Positions 37,893 through 46,898 of a DNA stretch of 64,000 bases are shown piece after piece (position 1 is the stretch's first letter; every line of letters starts with the position of its first letter). A model generated the notes under the pieces. That model was not told the origin of the DNA. It made no database searches and worked only from the letters and a program-made list of their open reading frames with translations. Source of the DNA: Gemmobacter sp. 24YEA27 (lineage in GTDB: Bacteria > Pseudomonadota > Alphaproteobacteria > Rhodobacterales > Rhodobacteraceae); contig NZ_JASJPW010000001.1 in NCBI RefSeq assembly GCF_030052995.1, positions 740,501-804,500 of the forward strand, in the 5' to 3' direction. The translations under genes and the position numbers were made by a program.

Positions 37893-39027
37893 CTAACCCA
37901 GAAGGCTGCGCGCAATCACCACGCGCTGCACATCCGAGGCGCCCTCATAGATCCTCAGCGCACGGATATCGCGGTAGAGCTCCTCGACCTTCATGCCGCT
38001 GCGCACCCCGTCGCCGCCATGCAGCTGCAGCGCCGCGTCGATCACTTCCTGGGCGGCCTCGGTCGCGTAAAGCTTCGCCATCGCGGCCTCGCGGGTGATC
38101 CGCGCCGCGCCCTGGTCCCTGGTCCAGGCGGCGCGGTAGACCAGCAAAGCCGCCGCGTCGATCTTCAGCGCCATATCGGCCAGATGCCCCTGCACCAGTT
38201 GCAGGGAGGACAGCGGCTCGCCCTGGATCCGGCGGCTCTGCACACGGCTCAACGCCTCATCCAGCGCGCGCCGTGCCATGCCCAAAGCCGCCGCCCCCAC
38301 GGTCGAACGGAACACATCCAGCACCGACATGGCCAGTTTGAACCCGCCCCCGCCGTGCCGATCAGCGCAGACTCGGGCAGGAACACCTGGTCCAGCTTCA
38401 GCCGCGCCAGCGGATGCGGCGCCATCACCGCGATCCGTTCCGCGATTTCCAGCCCCGCCACATCTGCCGGCATCAGAAAGGCCGAAAGCCCGCGCGCCCC
38501 GGGCGCCTCGCCGCTGCGGGCAAAGATCACATAGAGATCCGCGATGCCCCCGTTCGAGATATAGGTCTTCTCGCCCGAAAGTCGCCAGCCGCCCTCGACC
38601 TTTTCGGCCAGGGTGGTGCTGTTGGCCACGTCCGACCCTGACCCCGGTTCCGTCAGCGCGAAGGCCGAAATCGCCTCACCGGCCCGCGTCTTCTTCAGCC
38701 AGCGCCGCTGCCCGGGCGTGCCAAACAGCGACACCGCCCCCATGCCAAGCCCCTGCATGGCAAAGGCAAAATCCGCCAGCGCATCATGGCGCGAGAGCGT
38801 CTCGCGGATCAGACAAAGGCTCCTGACATCCAGCACTTCGCCCTCATCAGCCCCGGAATGCCGCAGAAATCCCGCCGCCCCAGATCCCGCACCAGGCCTT
38901 TGCAGGCGGTATCTACATCACTGTGATCCACCGGCAGATGCCCGGCGGCCCATTCCTCCAGCGCCGCTGACAACTCTCGGTGACGCGTCTCAAAGAAGGG
39001 CCAATCCAGAAAACTGCGGTCGCTCAT
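37893..39027 (-). CDS. Acyl-CoA dehydrogenase with two frameshifts
   Basis: Three overlapping frames together make one flavin-dependent acyl-CoA dehydrogenase of about 378 aa. The N-terminal part starts [16 protein letters not shown] at 39027; the middle has [15 protein letters not shown] and [10 protein letters not shown]; the C-terminal part has [12 protein letters not shown] and [17 protein letters not shown]. The breaks fall in C-runs of the plus strand at 38851-38854 and 38343-38345. Adding one base to each restores [13 protein letters not shown] and [16 protein letters not shown]. The start abuts a repeated intergenic element. It would oxidise an alicyclic or open-chain CoA ester of the pathway. 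Confidence 0.83.
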
Positions 39028-39077
39028 TTCATCTGTCCAAAAATATCCTGCGGGGGTCCGGGGTGCAAAACCCCCGG
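39028..39077 (-). repeat. Repeated intergenic element, copy 1
   Basis: Read on the minus strand: a short G/C hairpin (CCGGGG and CCCCGG arms around 8 bases), then GGACCCCCGCAGGATATTT and GGACAGATGAAA, ending at the acyl-CoA dehydrogenase start. A near-identical arrangement occurs on the plus strand at 55214-55264. Confidence 0.65.
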
Positions 39078-39099
39078 TCATCGGCCAAAATCCCAAAGC

Positions 39100-39927
39100 T
39101 CAGTCGCCCTGGAACACGGGTTTCTCTTTCGCGACAAAGGCGTGATAGGCCCGTTCAAAATCGCGGGTCTGCATGCAGATCGCCTGGGCCTGGGCCTCGG
39201 CCTCGATCGCCTGTTCCAGGCCCATATTCCATTCCTGGTTCAGCTGGATCTTGGTGATGCCATGCGCAAAGACCGGCCCCGACGCGATGCGGGTGGCGAG
39301 TTTCAGCGCCTCCGCCTCCAGCGCCTCTGCGGAATGGACCCCGTTCCAGAACCCCCAGGCCGCACCTTCCTCAGCCGACATCACCCTTCCGGTATACAAA
39401 AGCTCGGCGGCGCGGCCCTGACCGATGATCCGGGGCAGCATGGCGCAGGCGCCCATATCGCAGCCCGCAAGGCCGACCCGGGTGAACAGAAACGCGCATT
39501 TCGCCTCGGGCGTCGCCAGCCGCAGGTCTGATGCCATGGCGATGATCGCACCGGCGCCGACACAGATCCCGTCCACCGCCGAAATGATCGGCTTGCCGCA
39601 GCCGATCATCGCCTTCACGAGATCGCCGGTCATGCGGGTAAAGGCCAGCAGATCCTTCATATCCATGCCGACCAGCGGGCCGATAATATCATGCACATCG
39701 CCGCCCGAACAGAAATTGCCGCCATTCGGGGCAAAGACCACCACATCCACATCTGTCGCATAGACCAGCGCGCGGAAGGTGTCGCGCAGCTCGGCATAGC
39801 TCTCGAAGGTCAGCGGGTTCTTGCGGTCAGGGCGGTTCAGCCGCAGCGTCGCGATCCGGTCCTTTACCTCCCAGAGGAAATGCTCCGGTTTCAGCCCGGC
39901 CAGTTCGGTCCTCGTGAGATTGCTCAT
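39100..39927 (-). CDS. Enoyl-CoA hydratase/isomerase family protein
   Basis: A 275-aa crotonase-fold protein. The oxyanion-hole segments are [10 protein letters not shown] and [16 protein letters not shown]. One typical catalytic Glu region is changed: [21 protein letters not shown] has Gly/Cys/Asp where many hydratases have Glu-rich PE sequences, so it may catalyse hydrolytic ring opening or isomerisation rather than simple hydration. It overlaps the MarR gene upstream by ATGA. Confidence 0.88.
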   Translation of the reverse strand: MSNLTRTELAGLKPEHFLWEVKDRIATLRLNRPDRKNPLTFESYAELRDTFRALVYATDVDVVVFAPNGGNFCSGGDVHDIIGPLVGMDMKDLLAFTRMTGDLVKAMIGCGKPIISAVDGICVGAGAIIAMASDLRLATPEAKCAFLFTRVGLAGCDMGACAMLPRIIGQGRAAELLYTGRVMSAEEGAAWGFWNGVHSAEALEAEALKLATRIASGPVFAHGITKIQLNQEWNMGLEQAIEAEAQAQAICMQTRDFERAYHAFVAKEKPVFQGD

Positions 39928-40355
39928 TTCTTCATCGCCTTCTTCAGAATTTCCGTCAGAACATCGACATCCGCATCGTCGAGCCCGGCAAAGATCTTCG
40001 CCACTTCGGCCTCATGCCCCGAGGCGAGGGCTTCGAACTGGTTCAGCCCTTCGGGCGTCAATCCGACATAGACCGTGCGGCGGTCGGTCTCGGACGGGCG
40101 GCGCGCCACCAGCCCGTCTTTCTCCAGCCGGTCCACCACGGTCGTCGCATTGCCATTCGAGACCAGCAAAAGCCGGCTCAGCTCGCTCATGGTGCAGCCC
40201 TCACGCCGCCGGTAAAGCGCCGCCATCACGTCAAACCGCGGCAGCGTCGTGTCATGCGTCAGCCGCAGGAATTCGCGCAGACCGGATTCAGAGCTGCGCG
40301 TCACCGCCAGCATCCGGATCCAGAGTTTCAGCCTGCGTTTGGAACCCTCACTCAC
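39924..40355 (-). CDS. MarR family transcriptional regulator (first)
   Basis: A 143-aa winged-helix regulator: [28 protein letters not shown] is the DNA-binding helix pair and the wing follows at [16 protein letters not shown]. The start is GTG at 40353-40355, overlapping the SDR stop as GTGA; a longer in-frame extension is unlikely. It sits inside the operon, so it is probably autoregulated and may bind an aryl-CoA, as related regulators do. A candidate operator is at 43424-43450. Confidence 0.9.
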   Translation of the reverse strand: MSEGSKRRLKLWIRMLAVTRSSESGLREFLRLTHDTTLPRFDVMAALYRRREGCTMSELSRLLLVSNGNATTVVDRLEKDGLVARRPSETDRRTVYVGLTPEGLNQFEALASGHEAEVAKIFAGLDDADVDVLTEILKKAMKK

Positions 40356-41092
40356 ACCTCGCCTCCTGCAATGGCCAATGCCTGACCATTGATGCCCCCG
40401 GCCCCCGCGCCGCACAACCACAGCGCGGCAGCGGTCACCTCGGCGGGCTGGATCAGGCGCAGTTGCGGATTGGTGGTGGCGAGCGCTTTGCGCGCATCCT
40501 CCGCGCTCATCCCGGTTTTTTCGACGATATTTGCAACCGAACGGTCGGTCATCTCGGTATCAAGAAACCCCGGGCAAAGCGCATTCACCGTGACGGGCTT
40601 CTTCGCCACTTCAAGTGCCAGGCTTTTGACCATGCCGACCACGCCATGTTTCGCCGCCGCATAGGGCGCAACATAGGCATAACCTTTCAGCCCGGCGGTC
40701 GAGGCGACCGCAATCAGCCGCCCCCAGCCGTCAAACTGCATGAGCGCTTCGCGGAAGGTCAGGAAGACCCCGGTAAGATTGACCGCAAGCATCGCGTTCC
40801 AGTCCGCCAGCGAGGTCTTCGCCAGCGGCGCCGAAGTCGAGGCCCCGGCATTGGCGATCACGATGTCGCAGCGCCCGGCCTCGGTGAACAGGCGTTTCAC
40901 ATCCGCCTCATCCGTCACATCGGCCTGCAACGCCCGCGCGCCGATGGGCCCGGCAACCGCCTCGAGCGGCGCGAGGCGCCGCCCGCAGATCACCACTTCG
41001 GCGCCTTTTGCGGCAAAGCCCCGGGCCAGGTCGGCACCAACGCCGGTGCCGCCGCCGGTGATCAGAACGCGCTTGCCGGTAAGATCGGTCAT
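40352..41092 (-). CDS. SDR family oxidoreductase
   Basis: A 246-aa classical SDR with cofactor motif ITGGGTGVGADLA, NAGAST, catalytic Ser in AVASTAGLKG and YAAAKHGVVG. It may reduce or oxidise a keto/hydroxy intermediate in the 2-aminobenzoyl-CoA route. The start at 41092 overlaps the monooxygenase/reductase stop (ATGA) and its stop overlaps the MarR GTG. Confidence 0.91.
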   Translation of the reverse strand: MTDLTGKRVLITGGGTGVGADLARGFAAKGAEVVICGRRLAPLEAVAGPIGARALQADVTDEADVKRLFTEAGRCDIVIANAGASTSAPLAKTSLADWNAMLAVNLTGVFLTFREALMQFDGWGRLIAVASTAGLKGYAYVAPYAAAKHGVVGMVKSLALEVAKKPVTVNALCPGFLDTEMTDRSVANIVEKTGMSAEDARKALATTNPQLRLIQPAEVTAAALWLCGAGAGGINGQALAIAGGEV

Positions 41093-43374
41093 GCCCTTAT
41101 CGCCTCTTGCTGGCGTTGATGCAGCCGGGTCAGTGTCACCTGGCCATGACGGTAAGGGACGGGCCATTCGGCATTGGCTTCGCCCTGGTCAATTGCGGCA
41201 TGCAGCGTCCAGTTGGCATCCGCGAGATGCATCCGGCCAATCATCACCAGATCGGCGCGGCCCGCCATCAGGATGCCATTGGCCTGATCCCAGTCTGTGA
41301 TATTGCCAACCGCCATGGTTGAAAGCCCGGCCTCGTTGCGGATGCGGTCGGAAAACGGCGTCTGGAACATGCGGCCATAGATCGGGCGCTCGGCCGGGTC
41401 GGTCTGCCCGGATGAGACGTCGATGATATCGGCGCCCGCCGCGCTGAACTGGCGCGCGATCTCGACCGCCTCTTCCGGGGTCACGCCGCCCTCGATCCAG
41501 TCATGCGCCGAGATCCGGACTGACATCGGCTTTTCCGCGGGCCAGACCGCCCGCATCGCGCGGAAGACTTCCAGAGGATAGCGCAGGCGGTTTTCCAGGC
41601 TGCCACCATAGTCGTCGGTGCGCCGGTTGGTGACCGGGCTGATGAAGGAGGCAAGCAGATAGCCATGGGCCGCGTGCATCTCGATCATATCGGCGCCGGC
41701 ACGCTGCGCCATTTCGGCGCCTGCGACGAATTCGGCTTTCACCGCTGCCAGATCGGCCTTGTCCATCTCTTTCGGCACTGCAAGGTCAGGCTTGTAGGCG
41801 ATGGGAGAGGCCGAGATCACTGGCCAGTTGCCGGTTTTCAGGGGTGCATCAATGCCGCCATCCCAGGGAACACAGGTCGAAGCCTTGCGCCCGGCATGGC
41901 CGATCTGGATGCAAAGTTTCGCCGTGGTCTCGGCTTGAATGAAATCCGCGAGCCGTTTCCAGGCCGCCTCATGTTCCGGCGCGTAAAGACCGGGGCAGCC
42001 GGGCGTGATGCGGCCAGTGGCCGAGACACAGGCCATTTCGGTATAGATCAGCGCCGCACCACCCTTGGCGCGTTCCGCGTAATGGATCAGGTGCCAGTCG
42101 GTCGGGCAGCCATCGACGGCCTTGTATTGCGCCATCGGTGACATGACGATGCGGTTCTTCAGCTGCATATCCCGCAGCTTAAAGGGCGCAAACATCGGGC
42201 GGCTGCCCTTCTGGCCCCCCGCCTGTTCCTGGAACCAGTCTTCCGCGCTGGCGAGCCATTCCGGGTCGCGCAGCCGCAGGTTTTCATGGCTGATCCGCTG
42301 CGAACGCGTCAGCAGCGAATAGGCGAACTGGGGTGAGGGCATATCGAGGTAACGCTCGACCTGTTCGAACCATTCAAGGCTGTTGCGCGCCGCTGATTGC
42401 AGGCGCAGCACCTCGACCCGGCGCTCTTCCTGATAGCGTTCAAATGCCGCCTGCATATCCGGCTCGGAATGCAGATATTCGGCCAGCGCAATCGCGGAAT
42501 CAAAGGCCAGCCGCGTGCCAGAGCCGATCGAGAAATGCCCGGTCGCCGCCGCATCGCCCATCAGCACGACATTCTCATGATACCACTTGTCGCAGATCAC
42601 GCGGGGGAATTGTGACCAGACCGCCGAGCCGCGCAGATGCGCCGCGTTCGAGATCAGTTCATGCCCGCCAAGGTGAGACTCGAAAATCTGGCGACAGGTC
42701 TCGACGATTTCCTCTTTTGACATCTCGGCGAAACCGAATTTCTCCCAGGTCTCGGGAAGGGTTTCGACGATGAACGTCGCGGTGTTGTTGTCGAACTGGT
42801 AGACATGCGCCCAGACCCAGCCGTGCTTTGTTTTCTCGAAGATGAAAGTAAAGGCGTCATCGAATTTCTGATGCGTGCCAAGCCAGATGAACTTGCATTT
42901 GCGCAGGTCGATATCGGGCTGGAAGACATCTTTATACTCGTTGCGCACGATGCTGTTGATGCCGTCGCAGCCGACAACCAGGTCGTAATCCTGGCGATAC
43001 TCTTCAGCGGATCTGAAGATGGTCTCAAATTGCAGATTCACGCCCAGCTCACGCGCGCGGTCTTGCAACAGGATCAGCATCGCCTTGCGCCCGATCCCGG
43101 CAAAACCATGCCCGCCTGACACCGTGCGGACCCCGTCATGGACCACGGCAATATCATCCCAATAGGCGAAATCGGCACGGATCGCCTCGGTCGAGACGGG
43201 ATCGTTCTTCTGCATCCGCCCCAGTGCATCATCCGACAGAACCACGCCCCAGCCGAATGTGTCATTGGCCTTGTTGCGTTCAAGCACCGTGACGTCATGG
43301 GACGGATCGCGCAGCTTCATCGAAATGGCGAAATAAAGGCCCGCCGGACCCGCCCCGAGGCAAAGGATCTTCAT
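41089..43374 (-). CDS. Bifunctional 2-aminobenzoyl-CoA monooxygenase/reductase (salicylyl-CoA 5-hydroxylase-like)
   Basis: A 761-aa fusion. Residues 1 to about 370 are an FAD aromatic hydroxylase (LGAGPAGLYFAI at 5-16; GDAAATGHFSIGSG as the second FAD motif). From about 395 to the end is an old-yellow-enzyme FMN barrel (MFAPFKLRDMQLKNRIVMSP, IQIGHAGRKAS, EMHAAHGYLLASF). This architecture is that of ACMR of Azoarcus evansii, which hydroxylates and then reduces 2-aminobenzoyl-CoA, destroying aromaticity. A salicylyl-CoA hydroxylase is the alternative, but no gentisate dioxygenase is nearby. First gene of the operon. Confidence 0.93.
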   Translation of the reverse strand: MKILCLGAGPAGLYFAISMKLRDPSHDVTVLERNKANDTFGWGVVLSDDALGRMQKNDPVSTEAIRADFAYWDDIAVVHDGVRTVSGGHGFAGIGRKAMLILLQDRARELGVNLQFETIFRSAEEYRQDYDLVVGCDGINSIVRNEYKDVFQPDIDLRKCKFIWLGTHQKFDDAFTFIFEKTKHGWVWAHVYQFDNNTATFIVETLPETWEKFGFAEMSKEEIVETCRQIFESHLGGHELISNAAHLRGSAVWSQFPRVICDKWYHENVVLMGDAAATGHFSIGSGTRLAFDSAIALAEYLHSEPDMQAAFERYQEERRVEVLRLQSAARNSLEWFEQVERYLDMPSPQFAYSLLTRSQRISHENLRLRDPEWLASAEDWFQEQAGGQKGSRPMFAPFKLRDMQLKNRIVMSPMAQYKAVDGCPTDWHLIHYAERAKGGAALIYTEMACVSATGRITPGCPGLYAPEHEAAWKRLADFIQAETTAKLCIQIGHAGRKASTCVPWDGGIDAPLKTGNWPVISASPIAYKPDLAVPKEMDKADLAAVKAEFVAGAEMAQRAGADMIEMHAAHGYLLASFISPVTNRRTDDYGGSLENRLRYPLEVFRAMRAVWPAEKPMSVRISAHDWIEGGVTPEEAVEIARQFSAAGADIIDVSSGQTDPAERPIYGRMFQTPFSDRIRNEAGLSTMAVGNITDWDQANGILMAGRADLVMIGRMHLADANWTLHAAIDQGEANAEWPVPYRHGQVTLTRLHQRQQEAIRA

Positions 43375-43423
43375 AGCCGGAACTCCCTGATTTGCGCCGA
43401 TCCTTGCGGCTTTCAAAATAAAT

Positions 43424-43450
43424 TTCAAGTTTAAAATTTTTCGACTTGAA
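43424..43450. promoter_or_regulatory. Candidate operator of the divergent aminobenzoyl-CoA genes
   Basis: Perfect 7-bp arms TTCAAGT and ACTTGAA flank an AT-rich 13-base centre. The site is in the 105-bp gap between the ACMR gene and the enoyl-CoA hydratase gene, where a MarR-family dimer could repress both directions. Confidence 0.5.
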
Positions 43451-43479
43451 TATTCATGGTGAGAGGGCATTCTGCCTTC

Positions 43480-44235
43480 ATGGAACATCTGATCGAGAGT
43501 GATGAGGGCGGCTGGACGCGGCTGATCCTGAACCGGCCTGCGGCTAAAAACGCCTTGAATACGGCGCTTCTGGCAGATCTGGCTTCGGTGCTGAACCGGC
43601 TGGCAGAGGATCCCGGTTGCCGGGCGGTGCTGCTGCACGGGGCCGGGGAGAACTTTGCTGCAGGCGCAGATCTGGCCGAGATCGAGACGAAATCCAGCGC
43701 CGAGGCCTTGCTTGATCCGCGCAAGGCGCATTGGGCGGCGATCCGCGCTTTTCCGAAACCGCTTGTCGCAGCGGTCGAGGGCTTCGCGCTTGGCGGCGGG
43801 CTGGAACTGGCGCTGATGGCCGATCTTTTGCTGGTCGGTGATACGGCGCGGCTTGGCCTGCCGGAAAGCAATCTCGGCATCATTCCAGGTGCCGGGGGCG
43901 GGCAGCGTCTCATGGCGCGGGTCGGCCCGGCGCGGGCGGCGCGGCTGGTGCTGACCGGGGAAATCATCGATGCGGATACGGCCTTCGCCTGGGGTCTGGC
44001 CTCGCATCGCATGGGCGATGCTTTGGCCGAGGGTGCCACGCTGACCGCCCGCCTCGCAGTGCGGGCGCCGCTGGCACTGGCGGCGGCAAAGGCCGCGCTG
44101 GTCGAAGGCGCCGAGGCCGCGCTTGCGCTGACCTCAGAGCGGGCCGCGTTCGAGAGGCTTCTGGACAGCCAGGACAAGGCCGAGGGCATCCGCGCCTTCC
44201 GCGAAAAGCGTAAACCCGTTTATCAGGGGAAGTGA
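43480..44235 (+). CDS. Enoyl-CoA hydratase
   Basis: A 251-aa crotonase with both catalytic Glu regions: GFALGGGLELALMAD and LGLPESNLGIIPGAGGGQRL. It likely hydrates the enoyl-CoA after ring opening, passing a 3-hydroxyacyl-CoA to the dehydrogenase encoded 1 bp downstream. ATG at 43480 is preferred because GAGAGGG lies upstream and the other ATG (43456) touches the inverted repeat; the latter would add 8 residues. Confidence 0.91.
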   Translation: MEHLIESDEGGWTRLILNRPAAKNALNTALLADLASVLNRLAEDPGCRAVLLHGAGENFAAGADLAEIETKSSAEALLDPRKAHWAAIRAFPKPLVAAVEGFALGGGLELALMADLLLVGDTARLGLPESNLGIIPGAGGGQRLMARVGPARAARLVLTGEIIDADTAFAWGLASHRMGDALAEGATLTARLAVRAPLALAAAKAALVEGAEAALALTSERAAFERLLDSQDKAEGIRAFREKRKPVYQGK

Positions 44236-44236
44236 G

Positions 44237-45346
44237 ATGGCGACGGTTGCGGTGATTGGCCTTGGCACGATGGGGCTGGGGATTGCGCAGACCTATGCGG
44301 CAGCGGGGTTTGATGTGCTCGCGACCGATGCGCATGAGCCCGCCCGTGACAACGCGACCGAGCGCCTGGCGGGCGCGTTCGCGCCCCGGGTCGAGGCCGG
44401 CAAGCTGACCCCGGAGGCCCGCGATGCGCTTATGGCGCGGTTCCAGGTGGTGCCAGGCGTTGACGCGATGGGCGCGGCCGATCTCGCGATCGAGGCGGTG
44501 GTGGAGCGGCTTGATGTGAAAACCGCGATCTTCACCGCGCTTGAGGCAGTGATGGCGCCGGATGCGGTGCTGGCGACCAATACCTCCTCGCTTTCGGTGG
44601 CCGCTATGGCCGAGGGGCTGCGTAACCCGGGGCGCCTTTTGGGGCTGCATTTCTTCAACCCTGCGCCGGTGATGAAGCTGGTGGAACTGGTCGCGCATGA
44701 TGGATCTGCGCCAGAGGCGCTGGCTCGCGCACGCAGTCTGACCGAGGCCGCCGGCAAGACCGTGATTGCCTGCCCCGACCGCCCTGGCTTCATCGTCAAC
44801 CGCTGCGCGCGCCCGTTCTACGGCGAGGCCCTGGCGCTATTGGAGGAAGGCCGCGAAGCAGGCGAGATCGACGCCGCGATGCTGGCGGCGGGCTACAGGC
44901 TGGGGCCTTTTAGCCTCATTGATCTGGTCGGGGCCGATATCAACCTTGCCGCGACTGAAAGCCTGGCCACCGCCATGGCGCATAGCCCGCGTTACCATGT
45001 GTTTGACGCGCTGAAGGCCCAGGTCGCGAGCGGCAATCTGGGGCGCAAGACCGGAAAGGGCTTTCTCTTCCCTGACCGTCCCGAAACACCGCCCGCCGAC
45101 GCGGCAGCGATCACGCTCAGGATCGAGGCAACGCTTGTCAATGAGGCCGCCTGGCTTCTGGCCGAAGGTGGCACCACCCGGGACGGCATCGATACGGCGC
45201 TCCGGCTCGGGCTGAATTTCCCGCGCGGCCCGTTCGGGATGCTGGAAATCCATGGACCGGCGCGCGTTCGGGAGGTGCTTGCCGGGCTGGAATATACCGC
45301 TCCGCCCGCGCTGAAGACCCGCTATCTGCCCGCGCCGGGTCTGTAA
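44237..45346 (+). CDS. 3-Hydroxyacyl-CoA dehydrogenase
   Basis: A 369-aa NAD enzyme: Rossmann motif GLGTMGLGIAQTYAAAGF, the HCDH signature LGLHFFNPAPVMKLVEL, a first C-terminal helical domain and a second one ending FPRGPFGMLEIHG. It is longer than 3-hydroxybutyryl-CoA dehydrogenases (about 290 aa) and shorter than PaaH types (about 500). It oxidises the product of the preceding hydratase to a 3-oxoacyl-CoA for the thiolase. Its stop codon lies inside a hairpin shared with iorB. Confidence 0.93.
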   Translation: MATVAVIGLGTMGLGIAQTYAAAGFDVLATDAHEPARDNATERLAGAFAPRVEAGKLTPEARDALMARFQVVPGVDAMGAADLAIEAVVERLDVKTAIFTALEAVMAPDAVLATNTSSLSVAAMAEGLRNPGRLLGLHFFNPAPVMKLVELVAHDGSAPEALARARSLTEAAGKTVIACPDRPGFIVNRCARPFYGEALALLEEGREAGEIDAAMLAAGYRLGPFSLIDLVGADINLAATESLATAMAHSPRYHVFDALKAQVASGNLGRKTGKGFLFPDRPETPPADAAAITLRIEATLVNEAAWLLAEGGTTRDGIDTALRLGLNFPRGPFGMLEIHGPARVREVLAGLEYTAPPALKTRYLPAPGL

Positions 45347-45363
45347 CCCGAGGGGGTTACAGA
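45340..45363. terminator. Hairpin containing both convergent stop codons
   Basis: A perfect 10-bp stem (45340-45349 with 45354-45363) and a 4-base loop. The left arm contains the TAA of the dehydrogenase gene (45344-45346), the right arm the TAA of iorB on the other strand. No T-run follows on the plus strand; likely a compact bidirectional terminator or mRNA 3' end stabiliser. Confidence 0.55.
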
Positions 45364-46898
45364 AAGCTGTGAATTGTCTGGATCGCGCCGTCGAGATCCT
45401 TGCCTTCCTCATCCTTCAGCGCCGCCTCGCGCAGACGCCGCGCCCAGTCGGCAGCATCTGCGCGCCCCGAGACCAGATCAATCGCCGCCAGCACCCGGTC
45501 GAATTTCGACAGGCCCCGCGCATGGGTATCGGAATAGCCCTTGATCAGACGGCGGCAGCGGATCAGCTCCACCGCGAGCGGGTAATTGCGATCGGCCTCG
45601 GCCATCGCGCGGGTCAGCCAGGCCTCGAGATGGGCAACCTCCTGCGCGTGGCGCAGCGTGCGGCGGCGCCAGAATTTCATCCCGCCCAGCACGTAAAGCA
45701 TCGCATAGCCGCGAAAACTGTCGGTACGGATGCGCCTTCCATGTCCGAACCAGCGGTTGAGCCGCGCCATGGATTTTGGATTGGCCTCGACCCTCGCCCC
45801 CCATTTCCGGGGCAACATGCCGGCGATTTCCTCGGCGCGGGGATGCATGAATTCGGTCAGCTGCATCAGCTGCTGATCCTTCGCTCCCATCTCACCCCGG
45901 ATCCGCTGAAAGCGGTTGCCGCGGGTTTTCAGATCGGCGACCCGGATCACATCATCATAACACATTGCATTGGCGATATATTTCGCAGCATGGACCGACA
46001 GATCCCAGGGGGCATGGTCGCGCGCCAGCACGCCTGCCAGCCGGTCGAGATAGTCGGCGCCATAGGCGATATCCTGAAAGCCGACCACCTTGCGCAGCCC
46101 GTGTTCCGCCATTTCAGCGACCGGGGCGGGCATTGCGCTGACCCGGGTAATCAGTTTCTCCCAGGCCGCCATTAGCTTTGCCGGGCCGCGCACGGGGGTA
46201 TCCGGACTGACCGGCGCGGGTTCGTTCTTGCCGATATCACCCTGCAGCGCGGCGGCATAGCCTGCGCCAAAGGCACGAATACTGGCCTCGATCCCCTTGC
46301 CGCCGGACTGGCGGATCGCCTCTTCAAACGCCGCGCGCGGGAAAGGGAGCGTGCCCGAGGCTGCCAGTGCCCCAAACAGGGTTGAGGAAATGATCGAGCC
46401 GTTTTTCACTGCCACCGCCTCGTAATCGGCGGCAAACAGGCGCCTTGCGGTCTGAATCGCGGCCTCGCGCACGGCCTCGGGGTCGGCGACACCATCGCCC
46501 GGCACCATCTTTTCCGACACCGCCAGATTGCGATGGGTCGAGGCGATCAGCGTGGTACGGTCCGGCGTGACAAAGCCGCGAATGATGGCGCGTCCGGCTT
46601 CCATCCATTCGGCGGCGATCATCACATCGACATCGCCCGCCGCCGGCATCAGCGAGAAAACCGGCTGGCCGCCTTCCATTGGCGCCATCTCGACATAGTA
46701 GATCGTGGCGCCGGTACGCTGCGACACGCCCGCGACCGAGGTCGCCTGGGCCGCAAACCCTTGCGCGCGCGCCAGATCCTCGATCCAGCCGGTCAGCACG
46801 CCGCCGCCCTGGCCACCGACCGCATAGATCGCCACTTTGATGATGGATTTCAGCTTTTCATCCGGCTGAAGCGGGGGAAGAACCTCATGCAGGCTCAT
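45357..46898 (-). CDS. iorB: Indolepyruvate ferredoxin oxidoreductase subunit beta (long form)
   Basis: A 513-aa protein. The first 190 residues are the gamma-type domain of 2-oxoacid:ferredoxin oxidoreductases (AVGGQGGGVLTGWIEDLA, VAGVSQRTGATIYYVEM). The rest is the DUF6537-type extension found in long bacterial IorB proteins, with no known catalytic residues. With IorA it would convert indolepyruvate or another aryl-pyruvate to the aryl-acetyl-CoA and CO2. The start at 46898 overlaps the iorA stop (ATGA). Confidence 0.92.
   Translation of the reverse strand: MSLHEVLPPLQPDEKLKSIIKVAIYAVGGQGGGVLTGWIEDLARAQGFAAQATSVAGVSQRTGATIYYVEMAPMEGGQPVFSLMPAAGDVDVMIAAEWMEAGRAIIRGFVTPDRTTLIASTHRNLAVSEKMVPGDGVADPEAVREAAIQTARRLFAADYEAVAVKNGSIISSTLFGALAASGTLPFPRAAFEEAIRQSGGKGIEASIRAFGAGYAAALQGDIGKNEPAPVSPDTPVRGPAKLMAAWEKLITRVSAMPAPVAEMAEHGLRKVVGFQDIAYGADYLDRLAGVLARDHAPWDLSVHAAKYIANAMCYDDVIRVADLKTRGNRFQRIRGEMGAKDQQLMQLTEFMHPRAEEIAGMLPRKWGARVEANPKSMARLNRWFGHGRRIRTDSFRGYAMLYVLGGMKFWRRRTLRHAQEVAHLEAWLTRAMAEADRNYPLAVELIRCRRLIKGYSDTHARGLSKFDRVLAAIDLVSGRADAADWARRLREAALKDEEGKDLDGAIQTIHSFL

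Noticed and set aside
43375-44007. N-terminal extension of the ACMR enzyme
   Set aside because: It is antisense to the enoyl-CoA hydratase gene, and the FAD motif begins right after the start at 43374.
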